64,000 nucleotides of DNA from positions 1,860,001 to 1,924,000 of the forward strand of contig CBDATO010000001.1 in NCBI GenBank assembly GCA_965199805.1. The letters are read 5' to 3'. The translations under genes were made by a program, and so were the position numbers. Origin of the DNA: DATAZK01 sp965199805. GTDB taxonomy: Bacteria > Actinomycetota > Actinomycetes > Frankiales > Frankiaceae. Under the pieces are notes generated by a model. It saw only the letters and a list, made by a program, of their open reading frames with translations. It was not told the origin of the DNA and did no database searches. Shown here in pieces: positions 18,398 through 26,137 of the stretch (position 1 is its first letter; every line of letters starts with the position of its first letter).

Positions 18398-18459
18398 CGT
18401 CTGAGACTTATGATTCACGGTGAGCCGGGTGCCTGGCAAGCGAGGAGGTCGAAGCGCGC

Positions 18460-19116
18460 GTGTCGTCCCCCGTATCCGCTGATCGCCGGTCGATCCGCCG
18501 GCAACAGCAGCAGGAGCTCAGCCGGGCCCATCTGCTGGATGCGGCCGAGGACGTCTTCGGCCGGCGCGGCTTCGCCCTGGCCACGCTGAAGGAGATCGCC
18601 GAGCTCGCCGGCTTCGCGGTCGGCTCGGTCTACCTGTTCTTCCCGAGCAAGGAGGAGCTCTTCCGCGCCGTCTACCTGCGGCGCGGCCAGGAGTTCATGC
18701 CCGGCATGGCCGCGGCGGTCAGCGCCGACACCGAACCGGGCGACGCACTCGTACGCCTGCACCGCCTGGTCGACTTCCAGGTCGGCTTCTTCCGCGCCCG
18801 GCCCGCGTTCGGCCGGCTGTACCTGCGTTTTTCCGGCACGGCCGACTCGACCCAGGGCGTCACGTCCGACCCCACGGTGATGCTGCGCTTCGAGGAGTCG
18901 ATGCGGATGCAGGCCGAGCTCGTCGCCGAGGGACAGGCCGCCGGACTGCTCCGCAGCGGTGACCCGGCTGTGCTGTCGCGCCTGTTCAGCGGGCTCATCC
19001 AGGCCTACCAGGCGAGTGACCCGACGATCATGGCGGAGACCGCCCAGGCGACGTCCGGCGAGCCCTTGCCGCTGTCCGCGCTGCACGAGATGGTCGAGGC
19101 GGCGTTCCGGCGATGA
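18460..19116 (+). CDS. TetR-family transcriptional regulator
   Basis: This is a 218-aa regulator with an N-terminal helix-turn-helix. LLDAAEDVFGRRGFALATLKEIA and FAVGSVYLFFPSKEELF at about residues 24-66 are the TetR DNA-binding signature. The C-terminal two-thirds is a variable ligand-binding domain. The start is GTG 18460, which follows cgcgcgt without a strong ribosome-binding site. It overlaps the downstream crotonase by 4 bp and is divergent from the amidohydrolase-Rieske operon. It probably represses the cluster and responds to an acyl-CoA or a pathway intermediate; the ligand is unknown. Confidence 0.88.
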   Translation: MSSPVSADRRSIRRQQQQELSRAHLLDAAEDVFGRRGFALATLKEIAELAGFAVGSVYLFFPSKEELFRAVYLRRGQEFMPGMAAAVSADTEPGDALVRLHRLVDFQVGFFRARPAFGRLYLRFSGTADSTQGVTSDPTVMLRFEESMRMQAELVAEGQAAGLLRSGDPAVLSRLFSGLIQAYQASDPTIMAETAQATSGEPLPLSALHEMVEAAFRR

Positions 19117-19886
19117 GCGAGCCCCTCGTACGCCTCGAGCTGACCGGCGGGCCCGAGGCGACGTTCGCCGTCCTCACACTCGACGACCCGGCCCGCCGCA
19201 ACGCGCTGTCCCCCGCGCTCAGCAACGCCCTCGCTGCGGCGGTCGGCCAGGCGCTCGAGGCCAACGCCGGCGCCCTCGTCCTCACCGCGGAGCCGCCGGT
19301 CTTCTGCGCGGGTGGCTCGCTCGACGCATTGCTCACCCGTGACGTGCCGCTCGCGGCCTCGTACGCCGGCTTCACCGCCCTGGCGAACGCGCCGGTGCCC
19401 ACGATCGCCGCCATCGATGCCCCCGCCCTCGGCGCCGGGGTCAACCTCCCGCTGGCCTGCGACGTCATCCTCGCCGGACCGTCCGCCCGCTTCGACCCGC
19501 GCTGGCTCGACGTCGGCATCCACCCCGGCGGCGGTCACCTCTGGCGGCTGCAGCAGCGCGTCGGCGCTCAGGGGGCCGCTGCGCTCGTGCTGTGCGGCGA
19601 CGTCCTCACCGGTGAGGAGGCTGCAGCAGCCGGGCTGGCCTGGCGCTGCGTGCCGTCCGACAAGCTGCTGCCGCTCGCCATGACCTACGCAACGCGCGCC
19701 GCCGGTCGCTCCCGCCCGCTGGTCGCCCGCACCAAGCAGAGCCTGCGGACGAGCGAGCGGCTCGCCACACCCGAGCAGGCCCTGGGGCTGGAGCTCGAGG
19801 CGCAGGAGTGGTCGATGGATCAGCCCGGGTTCGCCGAGCGGATCCGTTCCATTCAGGCGTCACTCGCCGCCCGCCGCCGGAGCTAG
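19113..19886 (+). CDS. Enoyl-CoA hydratase/isomerase (crotonase) family protein
   Basis: This 257-aa crotonase-fold protein binds an acyl-CoA and stabilises its enolate. The oxyanion-hole segments are FCAGGSLD (about residue 65-72) and DAPALGAGVNLPLACD (about 103-118). When aligned with rat hydratase, the two hydration glutamates (E144, E164) fall on Trp and Ala, so classical 2-enoyl-CoA hydration is unlikely. An isomerase, hydrolase or C-C cleaving role is more plausible, perhaps using the nearby Asp in WLDVG. It is coupled to the TetR gene by ATGA, and its stop overlaps the stop of the convergent aldolase gene (CTAG). Confidence 0.83.
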   Translation: MSEPLVRLELTGGPEATFAVLTLDDPARRNALSPALSNALAAAVGQALEANAGALVLTAEPPVFCAGGSLDALLTRDVPLAASYAGFTALANAPVPTIAAIDAPALGAGVNLPLACDVILAGPSARFDPRWLDVGIHPGGGHLWRLQQRVGAQGAAALVLCGDVLTGEEAAAAGLAWRCVPSDKLLPLAMTYATRAAGRSRPLVARTKQSLRTSERLATPEQALGLELEAQEWSMDQPGFAERIRSIQASLAARRRS

Positions 19887-20620
19887 TCCAGGAGCGTCGG
19901 GTCGCGCCGCAGCTCCTCGCGGACCATGGCCTCCCAGAAGCCGATGAAGCCCTCGCCGTCGCTCATCGCCATGCGCTGCATGTAGAGCTCCGGCAGCGGC
20001 GACTTCGGCGTGACCCCCATGGCCCGGATGTGCCAGGCACGCTGGCAGCGCTGCTCGAGCGCCACCGCCCGCTGGTGCACCGAGCGGGCCGATCCACCGA
20101 GGATGAAGACCCCGTGCCCGGCCAGCAGCGCCAGCTGACCGTCGCCCATCGCCTTGACCGCGCGGGCCGCCGTCTCGGGGTCGTTGACCGGCCCGTCGTA
20201 CTCGTCGACCATGATCAGCTCGCCGCCGCCACCGAGGGCCGAGCTCTGGTCCATGATCGGCGGGACCTCGCCGATGTCGCTCCACACCGTGCCGTAGAGC
20301 GGGTGGTTGTGCATCGCCCACTTCACGTCCTCCCGCAGCTTGTGCAGCTGCAGGTGCAACGGGATGCCGAGCGGCACCGGCCAGTCGCCCTCGACCAGCT
20401 CGCCCTCGAGGTCGATGCGGATGACCTGCTCGGGACGCAGCTCGTTCCAGGTGATCAGCCACGGGTTGCAGAGCAGGGTGCCGTCGCCGAGGTTGCAGGT
20501 GATGTGTCCCGCGAGGTGATCGCTGTAGCCCTCGTGCCACAGCGCGCGGGCGAGCAGGACCAGCTCCTCCTTGGGCGACAGGTCCGGGATCAGCTTCTCG
20601 GCGGTCGGGGTGAAGTTCAT
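19883..20620 (-). CDS. Class II aldolase/adducin domain protein
   Basis: This 245-aa protein is of the fuculose-phosphate aldolase/adducin family, zinc-dependent aldolases or decarboxylases. Likely metal ligands are the histidines in AMHNHPLYGTV (about residue 103-113) and LLAGHGVFILGG (about 168-180). The N-terminal GYSDHLAGHIT segment is the substrate-phosphate or carboxylate region of the fold. The ribosome-binding site GAGGAGA precedes the ATG. It lies 13 bp after the stop of an upstream amidohydrolase on the same strand, so the two form an operon. A retro-aldol step on a catabolic intermediate is a reasonable inference. Confidence 0.82.
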   Translation of the reverse strand: MNFTPTAEKLIPDLSPKEELVLLARALWHEGYSDHLAGHITCNLGDGTLLCNPWLITWNELRPEQVIRIDLEGELVEGDWPVPLGIPLHLQLHKLREDVKWAMHNHPLYGTVWSDIGEVPPIMDQSSALGGGGELIMVDEYDGPVNDPETAARAVKAMGDGQLALLAGHGVFILGGSARSVHQRAVALEQRCQRAWHIRAMGVTPKSPLPELYMQRMAMSDGEGFIGFWEAMVREELRRDPTLLD

Positions 20621-20633
20621 GAGATCTCCTCTG

Positions 20634-21821
20634 TCAGCCGAGGGGCAGAACGGTGGCGGGCAACGGGTGGCGGAACACGCGCGCCGCGTTCTCGCTGCAC
20701 ATCGCGCGCATCTCGGCGGGCGGGATGTGCCCCCAGACCTTCTCCAGCAGGAGCTGGGTGTCGGGCCAGGTGCCGTCGCCGTGCGGGTAGTCGGTCTCGA
20801 CCATGATGTTCTCGACGCCGATGGTGTGGCGGGTGTCGATGGTCGACGGGTCGTCCAGCGTGCAGAACGAGAAGTTGCGCCGCAGCACGTCGGCCGGGCG
20901 CACGTCCCAGCCGAGGCCGTAGCCGCTGCGGTCGATGATGTTGTCGAGCCGGTCGAGCAGCATGGCCACCCAGCCGATGCCGCCCTCGCTCATGACGATC
21001 TTCAGCGTCGGCAGCCGCAGGCCGTAGCCCGACCAGAGCCACTCGGCGCAGGCGTTCAGCGAGACGGCGGAGAAGAGCGTCGCGCCGATCTGCAGCGACG
21101 GGGCGCCGGGAGGGGCCTGGTTGAGCCCCGAGCTGCCGACGTGCAGGCAGACGGCGAGATCACGGTCGACGCAGGCCTGCAGGATCGGGTCCCAGTGCTC
21201 GCGGTCCCACAGCGACGGCAGCCCGATCATGTGCGGACGCTCCGGGAACGTCACGGACGTGAAGCCGCGGTCGGCCATCCGGTGCAGCTCGGCGACGGCC
21301 AGCTCCGGGTCGGACAGGAACGTGATGCCGAGCGGGATGATCCGGTCCGGGTACGCGAGGTGCCACTCGTCGAACAGCCAGTCGTTCCACGCCCGGATGC
21401 AGGCCAGACCGAGCTCGCGGTCCTGGGCGTTGAAGAACACCCGCCCGCAGAAGCCGGTGATCTGCGACGGGAAGTTCACCGACGCCCACACGCCGCCGAT
21501 GTCCATGTCCTTGACCCGGGCGTCGATCTGGTAGCAGCCCGGCCGCATTTGCTCGAAGCGGAACGGCTCGAGCTTGACCGTCTCCGGCCGCCGCCCGGCG
21601 ACCGCGTTCATCCCGACCTGCGTGAAGCGCTGCCCCTCGAACTCCCAGACCTGATGACCCTGCTCGGTCTCCACGATCTTCGGGGCGCCGTCCTGCAGGG
21701 CGGCCGGCAGCCGTCCCTCGAAGGTGTCCGGCGGCTCCACGACGTGGTCGTCCACCGAGATCACGGTGTACTTGACCTCGCGAGCGAGGGGGTCCGGCAG
21801 GAAGAGATCCTCTGACGTCAC
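20634..21821 (-). CDS. Amidohydrolase family protein (COG2159)
   Basis: This 395-aa TIM-barrel metal-dependent hydrolase or decarboxylase is paralogous to the gene at 17082-18359. SVDDHVVEPPDTFEGRLP carries the DxH ligands, CLHVGSSGLNQ the barrel His, SEGGIGWVAMLLDRLD the following motif, and VETDYPHGDGTWP the late Asp/His. I chose GTG 21821 because GGAGG lies 7 nt upstream; the in-frame ATG at 21869 has no such site and falls inside a direct-repeat leader. It is followed by the class II aldolase gene and is divergent from an SDR. The substrate is unknown. Confidence 0.85.
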   Translation of the reverse strand: MTSEDLFLPDPLAREVKYTVISVDDHVVEPPDTFEGRLPAALQDGAPKIVETEQGHQVWEFEGQRFTQVGMNAVAGRRPETVKLEPFRFEQMRPGCYQIDARVKDMDIGGVWASVNFPSQITGFCGRVFFNAQDRELGLACIRAWNDWLFDEWHLAYPDRIIPLGITFLSDPELAVAELHRMADRGFTSVTFPERPHMIGLPSLWDREHWDPILQACVDRDLAVCLHVGSSGLNQAPPGAPSLQIGATLFSAVSLNACAEWLWSGYGLRLPTLKIVMSEGGIGWVAMLLDRLDNIIDRSGYGLGWDVRPADVLRRNFSFCTLDDPSTIDTRHTIGVENIMVETDYPHGDGTWPDTQLLLEKVWGHIPPAEMRAMCSENAARVFRHPLPATVLPLG

Positions 21822-21834
21822 GGCAACCTCCGTC

Positions 21835-21867
21835 GGTGCACGAATGGGACGGTGCACGAATTGGGAC
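21835..21867. repeat. Tandem direct repeat in the leader of the amidohydrolase
   Basis: GGTGCACGAATGGGAC (21835-21850) is followed at once by GGTGCACGAATTGGGAC (21851-21867). It lies 14-46 nt upstream of the GTG of the minus-strand amidohydrolase, next to a GGGAC-N7-GTCCC hairpin (21863-21879). It could be a binding site for a regulator in the divergent promoter region. Confidence 0.5.
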
Positions 21868-21947
21868 AAGGGTAGTCCCGGTCACGGCGCCGCCGCGCTC
21901 CGGTGATTGGCTGCACGAGAGCCTGACCTGTCGATCAAGGAGTACGG

Positions 21948-22901
21948 ATGGCCTTCGGAGCAGAGACGACGACCGACGAGGTCCTGGAGGGCATCGACCT
22001 GAGCGGCAAGGTCGCGCTCGTGACCGGGGCCTCCGCGGGGCTCGGCGTCGAGACCAGCCGAGCCCTCGCGTCCAAGGGCGCCAGCGTGATCATGGCGGTG
22101 CGCGACCTGGAGAAGGGGCGCAAGGCCGCCGACCAGATCCGCGAATCGGTCCCGGGCGCCACCCTCGAGCTGCGTCAGCTCGACCTGAGCTCGCTGGCCA
22201 GCGTCCGCGCGTTCGGCGAGTCCTTCCGCGCCGATCACGCCGAGCTCGACCTGCTGATCAACAACGCCGGCATCATGGCCGCCCCGCAGGCGCAGACCGC
22301 CGACGGCTTCGACGAGCAGCTCGGCACCAACCACCTCGGCCACTTCGCCCTGACCGGCGAGGTGCTGCCCGCACTGAAGGCAGCAGCTGCCCGCGGCAGC
22401 GACGTCCGCATCGTCAACCTCAGCTCCGGCGGTCACCGCCGCAGCGGCATCGACTGGGACGACCCGCACTTCCGCACCCGCCCGTACGACAAGTGGATCG
22501 CGTACGGCCAGTCCAAGAGCGCCAACGTCCTGTTCAGCGTCGAGCTCGAGCGTCGCCTGGCAGGTCAGGGCATCCACGCGTACGCGGTGCATCCCGGCGT
22601 CATCGCGACCGAGCTCTCGCGCCACCTCAACCAGGACGACTTCAAGGACCTCGCCTCCCGCGCGCCCGCCGGCGCGCTGAAGCGCAAGTCGGTCCCGGCC
22701 GGAGCCGCCACCTCGGTGTGGGCCGCGACGTCACCCGACCTCGCCGGCCGCGGCGGGATCTATCTGGAGGACGTGCACATCGCCGAGCCGGCCGTCGAGG
22801 GCGATCCCGGCGGCGTCTCCCCGCACGCCACGGACCCGGAGCAGGCGAAGCGGCTCTGGACCTGGTCCGAGGAGCAGATCGGGCAGCAGATCCCGGCCTG
22901 A
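21948..22901 (+). CDS. Short-chain dehydrogenase (retinol dehydrogenase-like)
   Basis: This is a 317-aa SDR of the larger retinol/WW-domain-oxidoreductase-like group. It has TGASAGLG (about residues 26-33) for NADP(H) and NNAGIMA (about 104-110). LSSGGH is followed by a long insertion, then YGQSKSANVLF (about 186-196), which holds the catalytic Tyr and Lys. AAGGAG precedes the ATG. It is divergent from the amidohydrolase-aldolase operon, which suggests joint regulation. The natural substrate is probably a hydrophobic alcohol or ketone; it cannot be specified further. Confidence 0.86.
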   Translation: MAFGAETTTDEVLEGIDLSGKVALVTGASAGLGVETSRALASKGASVIMAVRDLEKGRKAADQIRESVPGATLELRQLDLSSLASVRAFGESFRADHAELDLLINNAGIMAAPQAQTADGFDEQLGTNHLGHFALTGEVLPALKAAAARGSDVRIVNLSSGGHRRSGIDWDDPHFRTRPYDKWIAYGQSKSANVLFSVELERRLAGQGIHAYAVHPGVIATELSRHLNQDDFKDLASRAPAGALKRKSVPAGAATSVWAATSPDLAGRGGIYLEDVHIAEPAVEGDPGGVSPHATDPEQAKRLWTWSEEQIGQQIPA

Positions 22902-22921
22902 CCGGCAGGCGCCGTGAGCCT

Positions 22922-23064
22922 CACACACGATCGGTTGTCGCCGAGGGTCTGAGGGTCTTTCCAGGGCACACAAGCGATCGGATGTAAGCCGACACCAAGG
23001 CCATTCGATCGGTTGTGGCCGCCAGAACCATCCCTGACCCGGCCGCGACATCCTTTCGATTGTC
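22922..23064. repeat. Intergenic repeat element, copy A (four 18-bp motifs)
   Basis: Four copies of an 18-bp motif start at 22922, 22969, 23000 and 23047 (spacings 47, 31, 47). They are CACACACGATCGGTTGTC, CACAAGCGATCGGATGTA, GCCATTCGATCGGTTGTG and GACATCCTTTCGATTGTC. The consensus shared with copy B is GACANCCGATCGGNTGTC, a near-perfect dyad. The element fills the gap between a plus-strand SDR and the convergent LysR gene and has no coding potential that I can see. Confidence 0.7.
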
Positions 23065-23088
23065 TCGATCACCGCCCGGCCCGTTTCG

Positions 23089-23988
23089 TCAGACCGGCAG
23101 CTCCAGCGCTGCCACCAGGGCAGCGAGGCCCGGCCGGCGGTCGTCGCTGCGCCACAGCGCCCACGTGCGCCGTACCAGGGGCTCGTCGGCAAGAGGCTGC
23201 CAGAGCAGACCATCGGGCAGCGGCTGCGCCCAGCCGGGTGATGCGAGGGCGAAGAAGCGGCCGGTGCCGACGGCGGCAAGCTTGACCTCAGCCGTCACCG
23301 GCCGGTCACCCACCAGCGGTGGCACCGCTATCCCGTGCGTACGCAGCGTGGCGGTGACCTGGTCGTGCCAGGCCGGTGCGTCCGAACGGGCGAATCCGAT
23401 CCAGTCGAGGTCGGTCAGGTCCTCGAGGCGCACGCCGGCCGGCCGGGCCGCCCGCGCGCTCCGGCCCGCCGTGAGGATCACCCCCATTGCCTCGCGCACC
23501 GCGAGCACGGCGTCCAGCTGCCCGTCCGACGGGAGATCACGGACCAACGCGACGTCGAGCTCGCCTGCCCGCAGCGCGGCGAGTTGCGCGCTGCTCGCGG
23601 AGTGCCGGACCTCGACCCGGACGTCGCCCTGCTCGACCGCCAGGGCGGCCAGCACCCGGGGCAGGAGCTCGGCGGGGAGCTCGAGCGGCACCCCGATCTG
23701 GAGCGACGACGTCCCGGCAGCGCCGCCGGCCTTGAGCCCGACGATCGCCTGCAGCGCCCGGTCGTGGTGGTCGATCAGGGCCCGCGCCTCGCGGAGCAGC
23801 GCCTGACCGGCGGGGGTCGGCCGCGCTCCGGTGTGGTCACGGATCAGCAGCTGGGCACCGAACTGCCGCTCCAGCGCGTGCATCGTCTGGGAGAGGGCGG
23901 ACTGACTGACGTGCAGCTGACGGGCCGCGGCCGAGACGCCGCCGGCATCCGCGACGGCGACGAAGGCGCGCAGCTCCCGGATCTCCAC
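23089..23988 (-). CDS. LysR-family transcriptional regulator
   Basis: This is a 299-aa LysR regulator. The N-terminal winged helix ELRAFVAVADAGGVSAAARQ and LHVSQSALSQTMHALERQFG occupies residues 3-45. The C-terminal part is a periplasmic-binding-like effector domain. I chose GTG 23988 because GGAGA lies 8 nt upstream and the LysR signature starts immediately; the longer frame upstream is non-LysR sequence. It is divergent from the SDR at 24137, its most likely target, with the operator in the 148-bp gap. Confidence 0.86.
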   Translation of the reverse strand: MEIRELRAFVAVADAGGVSAAARQLHVSQSALSQTMHALERQFGAQLLIRDHTGARPTPAGQALLREARALIDHHDRALQAIVGLKAGGAAGTSSLQIGVPLELPAELLPRVLAALAVEQGDVRVEVRHSASSAQLAALRAGELDVALVRDLPSDGQLDAVLAVREAMGVILTAGRSARAARPAGVRLEDLTDLDWIGFARSDAPAWHDQVTATLRTHGIAVPPLVGDRPVTAEVKLAAVGTGRFFALASPGWAQPLPDGLLWQPLADEPLVRRTWALWRSDDRRPGLAALVAALELPV

Positions 23989-24136
23989 GGGGCCATTCTC
24001 CGCCGAGGTCTGTTCACCGGGGCCAGCGTCCGCGCTTATGGGGGCCCGCACCGATCCCGGCAACCCGGGTGCCATGCCCGGTGCCCCGGATCGGTTCCCT
24101 CCCTCGACAGCATCACGCGAACGAGAGAGCTCCCAC

Positions 24137-24886
24137 ATGACTACTGACCTCACCGGCTCCGTCGCCCTCGTCACGGGCGGCAACAGCGGCATCGGACGCG
24201 CAGCGGCCGTACGCCTGGCCGGACTCGGCGCCCACGTCATCGTGACCGGGCGCGACGCGACCCGCGGCGAGGCGGCCGTCGACGCCATCCGCGCCGACGG
24301 CGGCAAGGCCGACTTCGTCGCGGCCGAGCTGACCGACGAGGCGAGTGCCCGCGAGCTGGCCCGCCGCGCCGTCGACCTCGGCGGCGGCCACGTCGACATC
24401 CTCGTCAACAACGCCGGCGTCTTCCCGTTCGGCCCGACCCCGTCGCACACCGAGGCCGAGTTCGACACGGTCTATGCCGTCAACGTCAAGGTGCCGTTCT
24501 TCCTCGTCGCCGAGCTGGCGCCCGCCATGGTGGAGCGCGGCAAGGGGGCGATCATCAACGTCACGACCATGGTCGCGGAGTTCGGCCAGTCGGGGATGGC
24601 GCTGTACGGCTCCAGCAAGGCGGCCCTCGTGCTGCTGACGAAGGCGTGGGCGGCCGAGTTCGGGCCTTCCGGCGTACGCGTCAACGCCGTCAGCCCCGGC
24701 CCCACGCGTACCGAGGGCACGGCAGGCATGGGCGACGCCCTGGACCAGCTGGCGAGCACGACGCCGCACGGCCGTCCCGGGCTGCCGGACGACATCGCCG
24801 CCGCCATCGCCTACCTGGCGACCGACGACGCCGCCTACGTGCACGGGGCCGTGCTGCCGGTCGACGGCGGCCGCATCGCCGTCTGA
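24137..24886 (+). CDS. Short-chain dehydrogenase/reductase (FabG-like)
   Basis: This is a 249-aa classical SDR. TGGNSGIG (about residues 13-20) binds NAD(P)H, NNAGVFPFG (about 94-102) follows, and YGSSKAALVLLTK (about 156-168) has the catalytic Tyr and Lys. VNAVSPGPTRTEG and the C-terminal VLPVDGG are typical. The ATG at 24137 follows GAGAG. The in-frame extension to 24038 overlaps the regulatory gap and is not used. It is divergently paired with a LysR regulator, a common arrangement for inducible reductases of quinones or ketones. Confidence 0.87.
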   Translation: MTTDLTGSVALVTGGNSGIGRAAAVRLAGLGAHVIVTGRDATRGEAAVDAIRADGGKADFVAAELTDEASARELARRAVDLGGGHVDILVNNAGVFPFGPTPSHTEAEFDTVYAVNVKVPFFLVAELAPAMVERGKGAIINVTTMVAEFGQSGMALYGSSKAALVLLTKAWAAEFGPSGVRVNAVSPGPTRTEGTAGMGDALDQLASTTPHGRPGLPDDIAAAIAYLATDDAAYVHGAVLPVDGGRIAV

Positions 24887-24903
24887 GCGCGTACGGGTTC
24901 GGG

Positions 24904-26085
24904 CTAGGCGCCGACCAGGTCGATGTCGGCCGACGCCAGCCCGTGCACGAACGCGTTGGGCATGTCGACGACCGACCCGCCCGGCGTGAGCGACAGGCTC
25001 TCGACCCGCTTCACGAACTCCTCGAAGAAGACCCGGATCTCCAGCCGCGCGAGGCCGGCGCCCAGGCAGAAGTGGGTGCCGAGGCCGAACGCGATGTGGT
25101 CGTTGGGCTTGCGGGTGACGTCGAAGCCCTCCGGGTCGGTGAAGTGCCCGGGGTCGCGGTTGGCCGAGCCGTAAAGCAGGACGACCTGCTGGCCGGCCTT
25201 GATGGTCTGCCCGCCGATCTCGTAGTCGCGGGTGGCGACGCGGCACATGTTGTGGATCGGCGTGACGTAGCGGATGAACTCCTCGACCGCCGTCGTGATG
25301 TCGGCGCCGGCCTTGAGCGCGGCCCACTGGTCGGGGTGGGAGATGAGGTTGAGCAGGGTGCGGGCGATGACCGTGCGGGTGGTCTCGGCGCCGCCGTCGA
25401 GCAGGAGCAGGCAGTCGGAGCCGACCTCGGCCTGATTGATCGGGCGGCCGTCGACCTCGCTCTGCGTCCAGATCGTCATGATGTCGTCGGCCGGGCAGCG
25501 CTTCTTCTCCTCGAAGAGCTCCGCAGCGGCGCCGAAGAACGACACCGCACTGTTGGCCCCGGCCTCGTCGAAGTAGCGCGGGCCGCCGCCCAGCACGATG
25601 GTCTCCTCCGACCAGGCCTTGAGCTTGCGCCAGTCGTCCTCGGGGAAGCCGAGCAGCCAGCCGATCATGCGGGCCGGCAGCGGCGCCGCCAGCTCGTCGA
25701 TGACCTCGACCGAGCCCTTGGCGAGGGCGGCGTCGAGCAGGTCGCCGACAACGGCCCTGACGTGGTCCTCACGCTTCGACACCGCGCGCGGGGTGAAGTT
25801 GCGGCTCACCAGCTTGCGGCGGACGGCGTGCTCCGGGTTGTCCAGGCCGATGATCGCCGGGTCGGCCGGCAGGTTGGGCCGGTAGCCGCCCTTGTTCTGG
25901 TCGGAGTTGATGAAGTCCTTGTCGTTCGTCTCGATCTCGACGATGTCGTCGTAGCGGAAGATGCCCCACAGCTCGTTGACCTCGTCCCAGGCGACGGGGG
26001 CGTGCTCCCGGTGCCAGGCGTAGGAGTCGAAGGGGTCGAGATACCACTCGCCATCGAGCAGGTCGAGCGCAGGACGGGTCACCAT
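24904..26085 (-). CDS. Cytochrome P450
   Basis: This is a 393-aa bacterial class I P450. The heme-binding loop is FGLGTHFCLGAGLAR (about residues 333-347) with the axial Cys. The ExxR motif is EEFIRY (about 272-277). The I-helix oxygen-activation motif is DGGAETTRT (about 230-238), with Gly-Ala-Glu in place of the common AGxDT. I chose ATG 26085 (MVTRPALDLL); the longer frame adds ~56 Arg/Cys-rich residues unlike P450s. No ferredoxin or reductase gene is adjacent, so electron partners lie elsewhere. The likely role is hydroxylation in the surrounding lipid or steroid-type catabolism. Confidence 0.9.
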   Translation of the reverse strand: MVTRPALDLLDGEWYLDPFDSYAWHREHAPVAWDEVNELWGIFRYDDIVEIETNDKDFINSDQNKGGYRPNLPADPAIIGLDNPEHAVRRKLVSRNFTPRAVSKREDHVRAVVGDLLDAALAKGSVEVIDELAAPLPARMIGWLLGFPEDDWRKLKAWSEETIVLGGGPRYFDEAGANSAVSFFGAAAELFEEKKRCPADDIMTIWTQSEVDGRPINQAEVGSDCLLLLDGGAETTRTVIARTLLNLISHPDQWAALKAGADITTAVEEFIRYVTPIHNMCRVATRDYEIGGQTIKAGQQVVLLYGSANRDPGHFTDPEGFDVTRKPNDHIAFGLGTHFCLGAGLARLEIRVFFEEFVKRVESLSLTPGGSVVDMPNAFVHGLASADIDLVGA

Positions 26086-26137
26086 GCGTCGATTGTGACC
26101 GACGGCGCGGCCGCGCGTGGGCCGGACGTGCCGACCG

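Noticed and set aside
18360..18459. KstR/KstR2 box in the TetR intergenic region
   Set aside because: The dyad CTGAA-N6-TTCAG does not fit TNNAACNNGTTNNA or the KstR2 motif.
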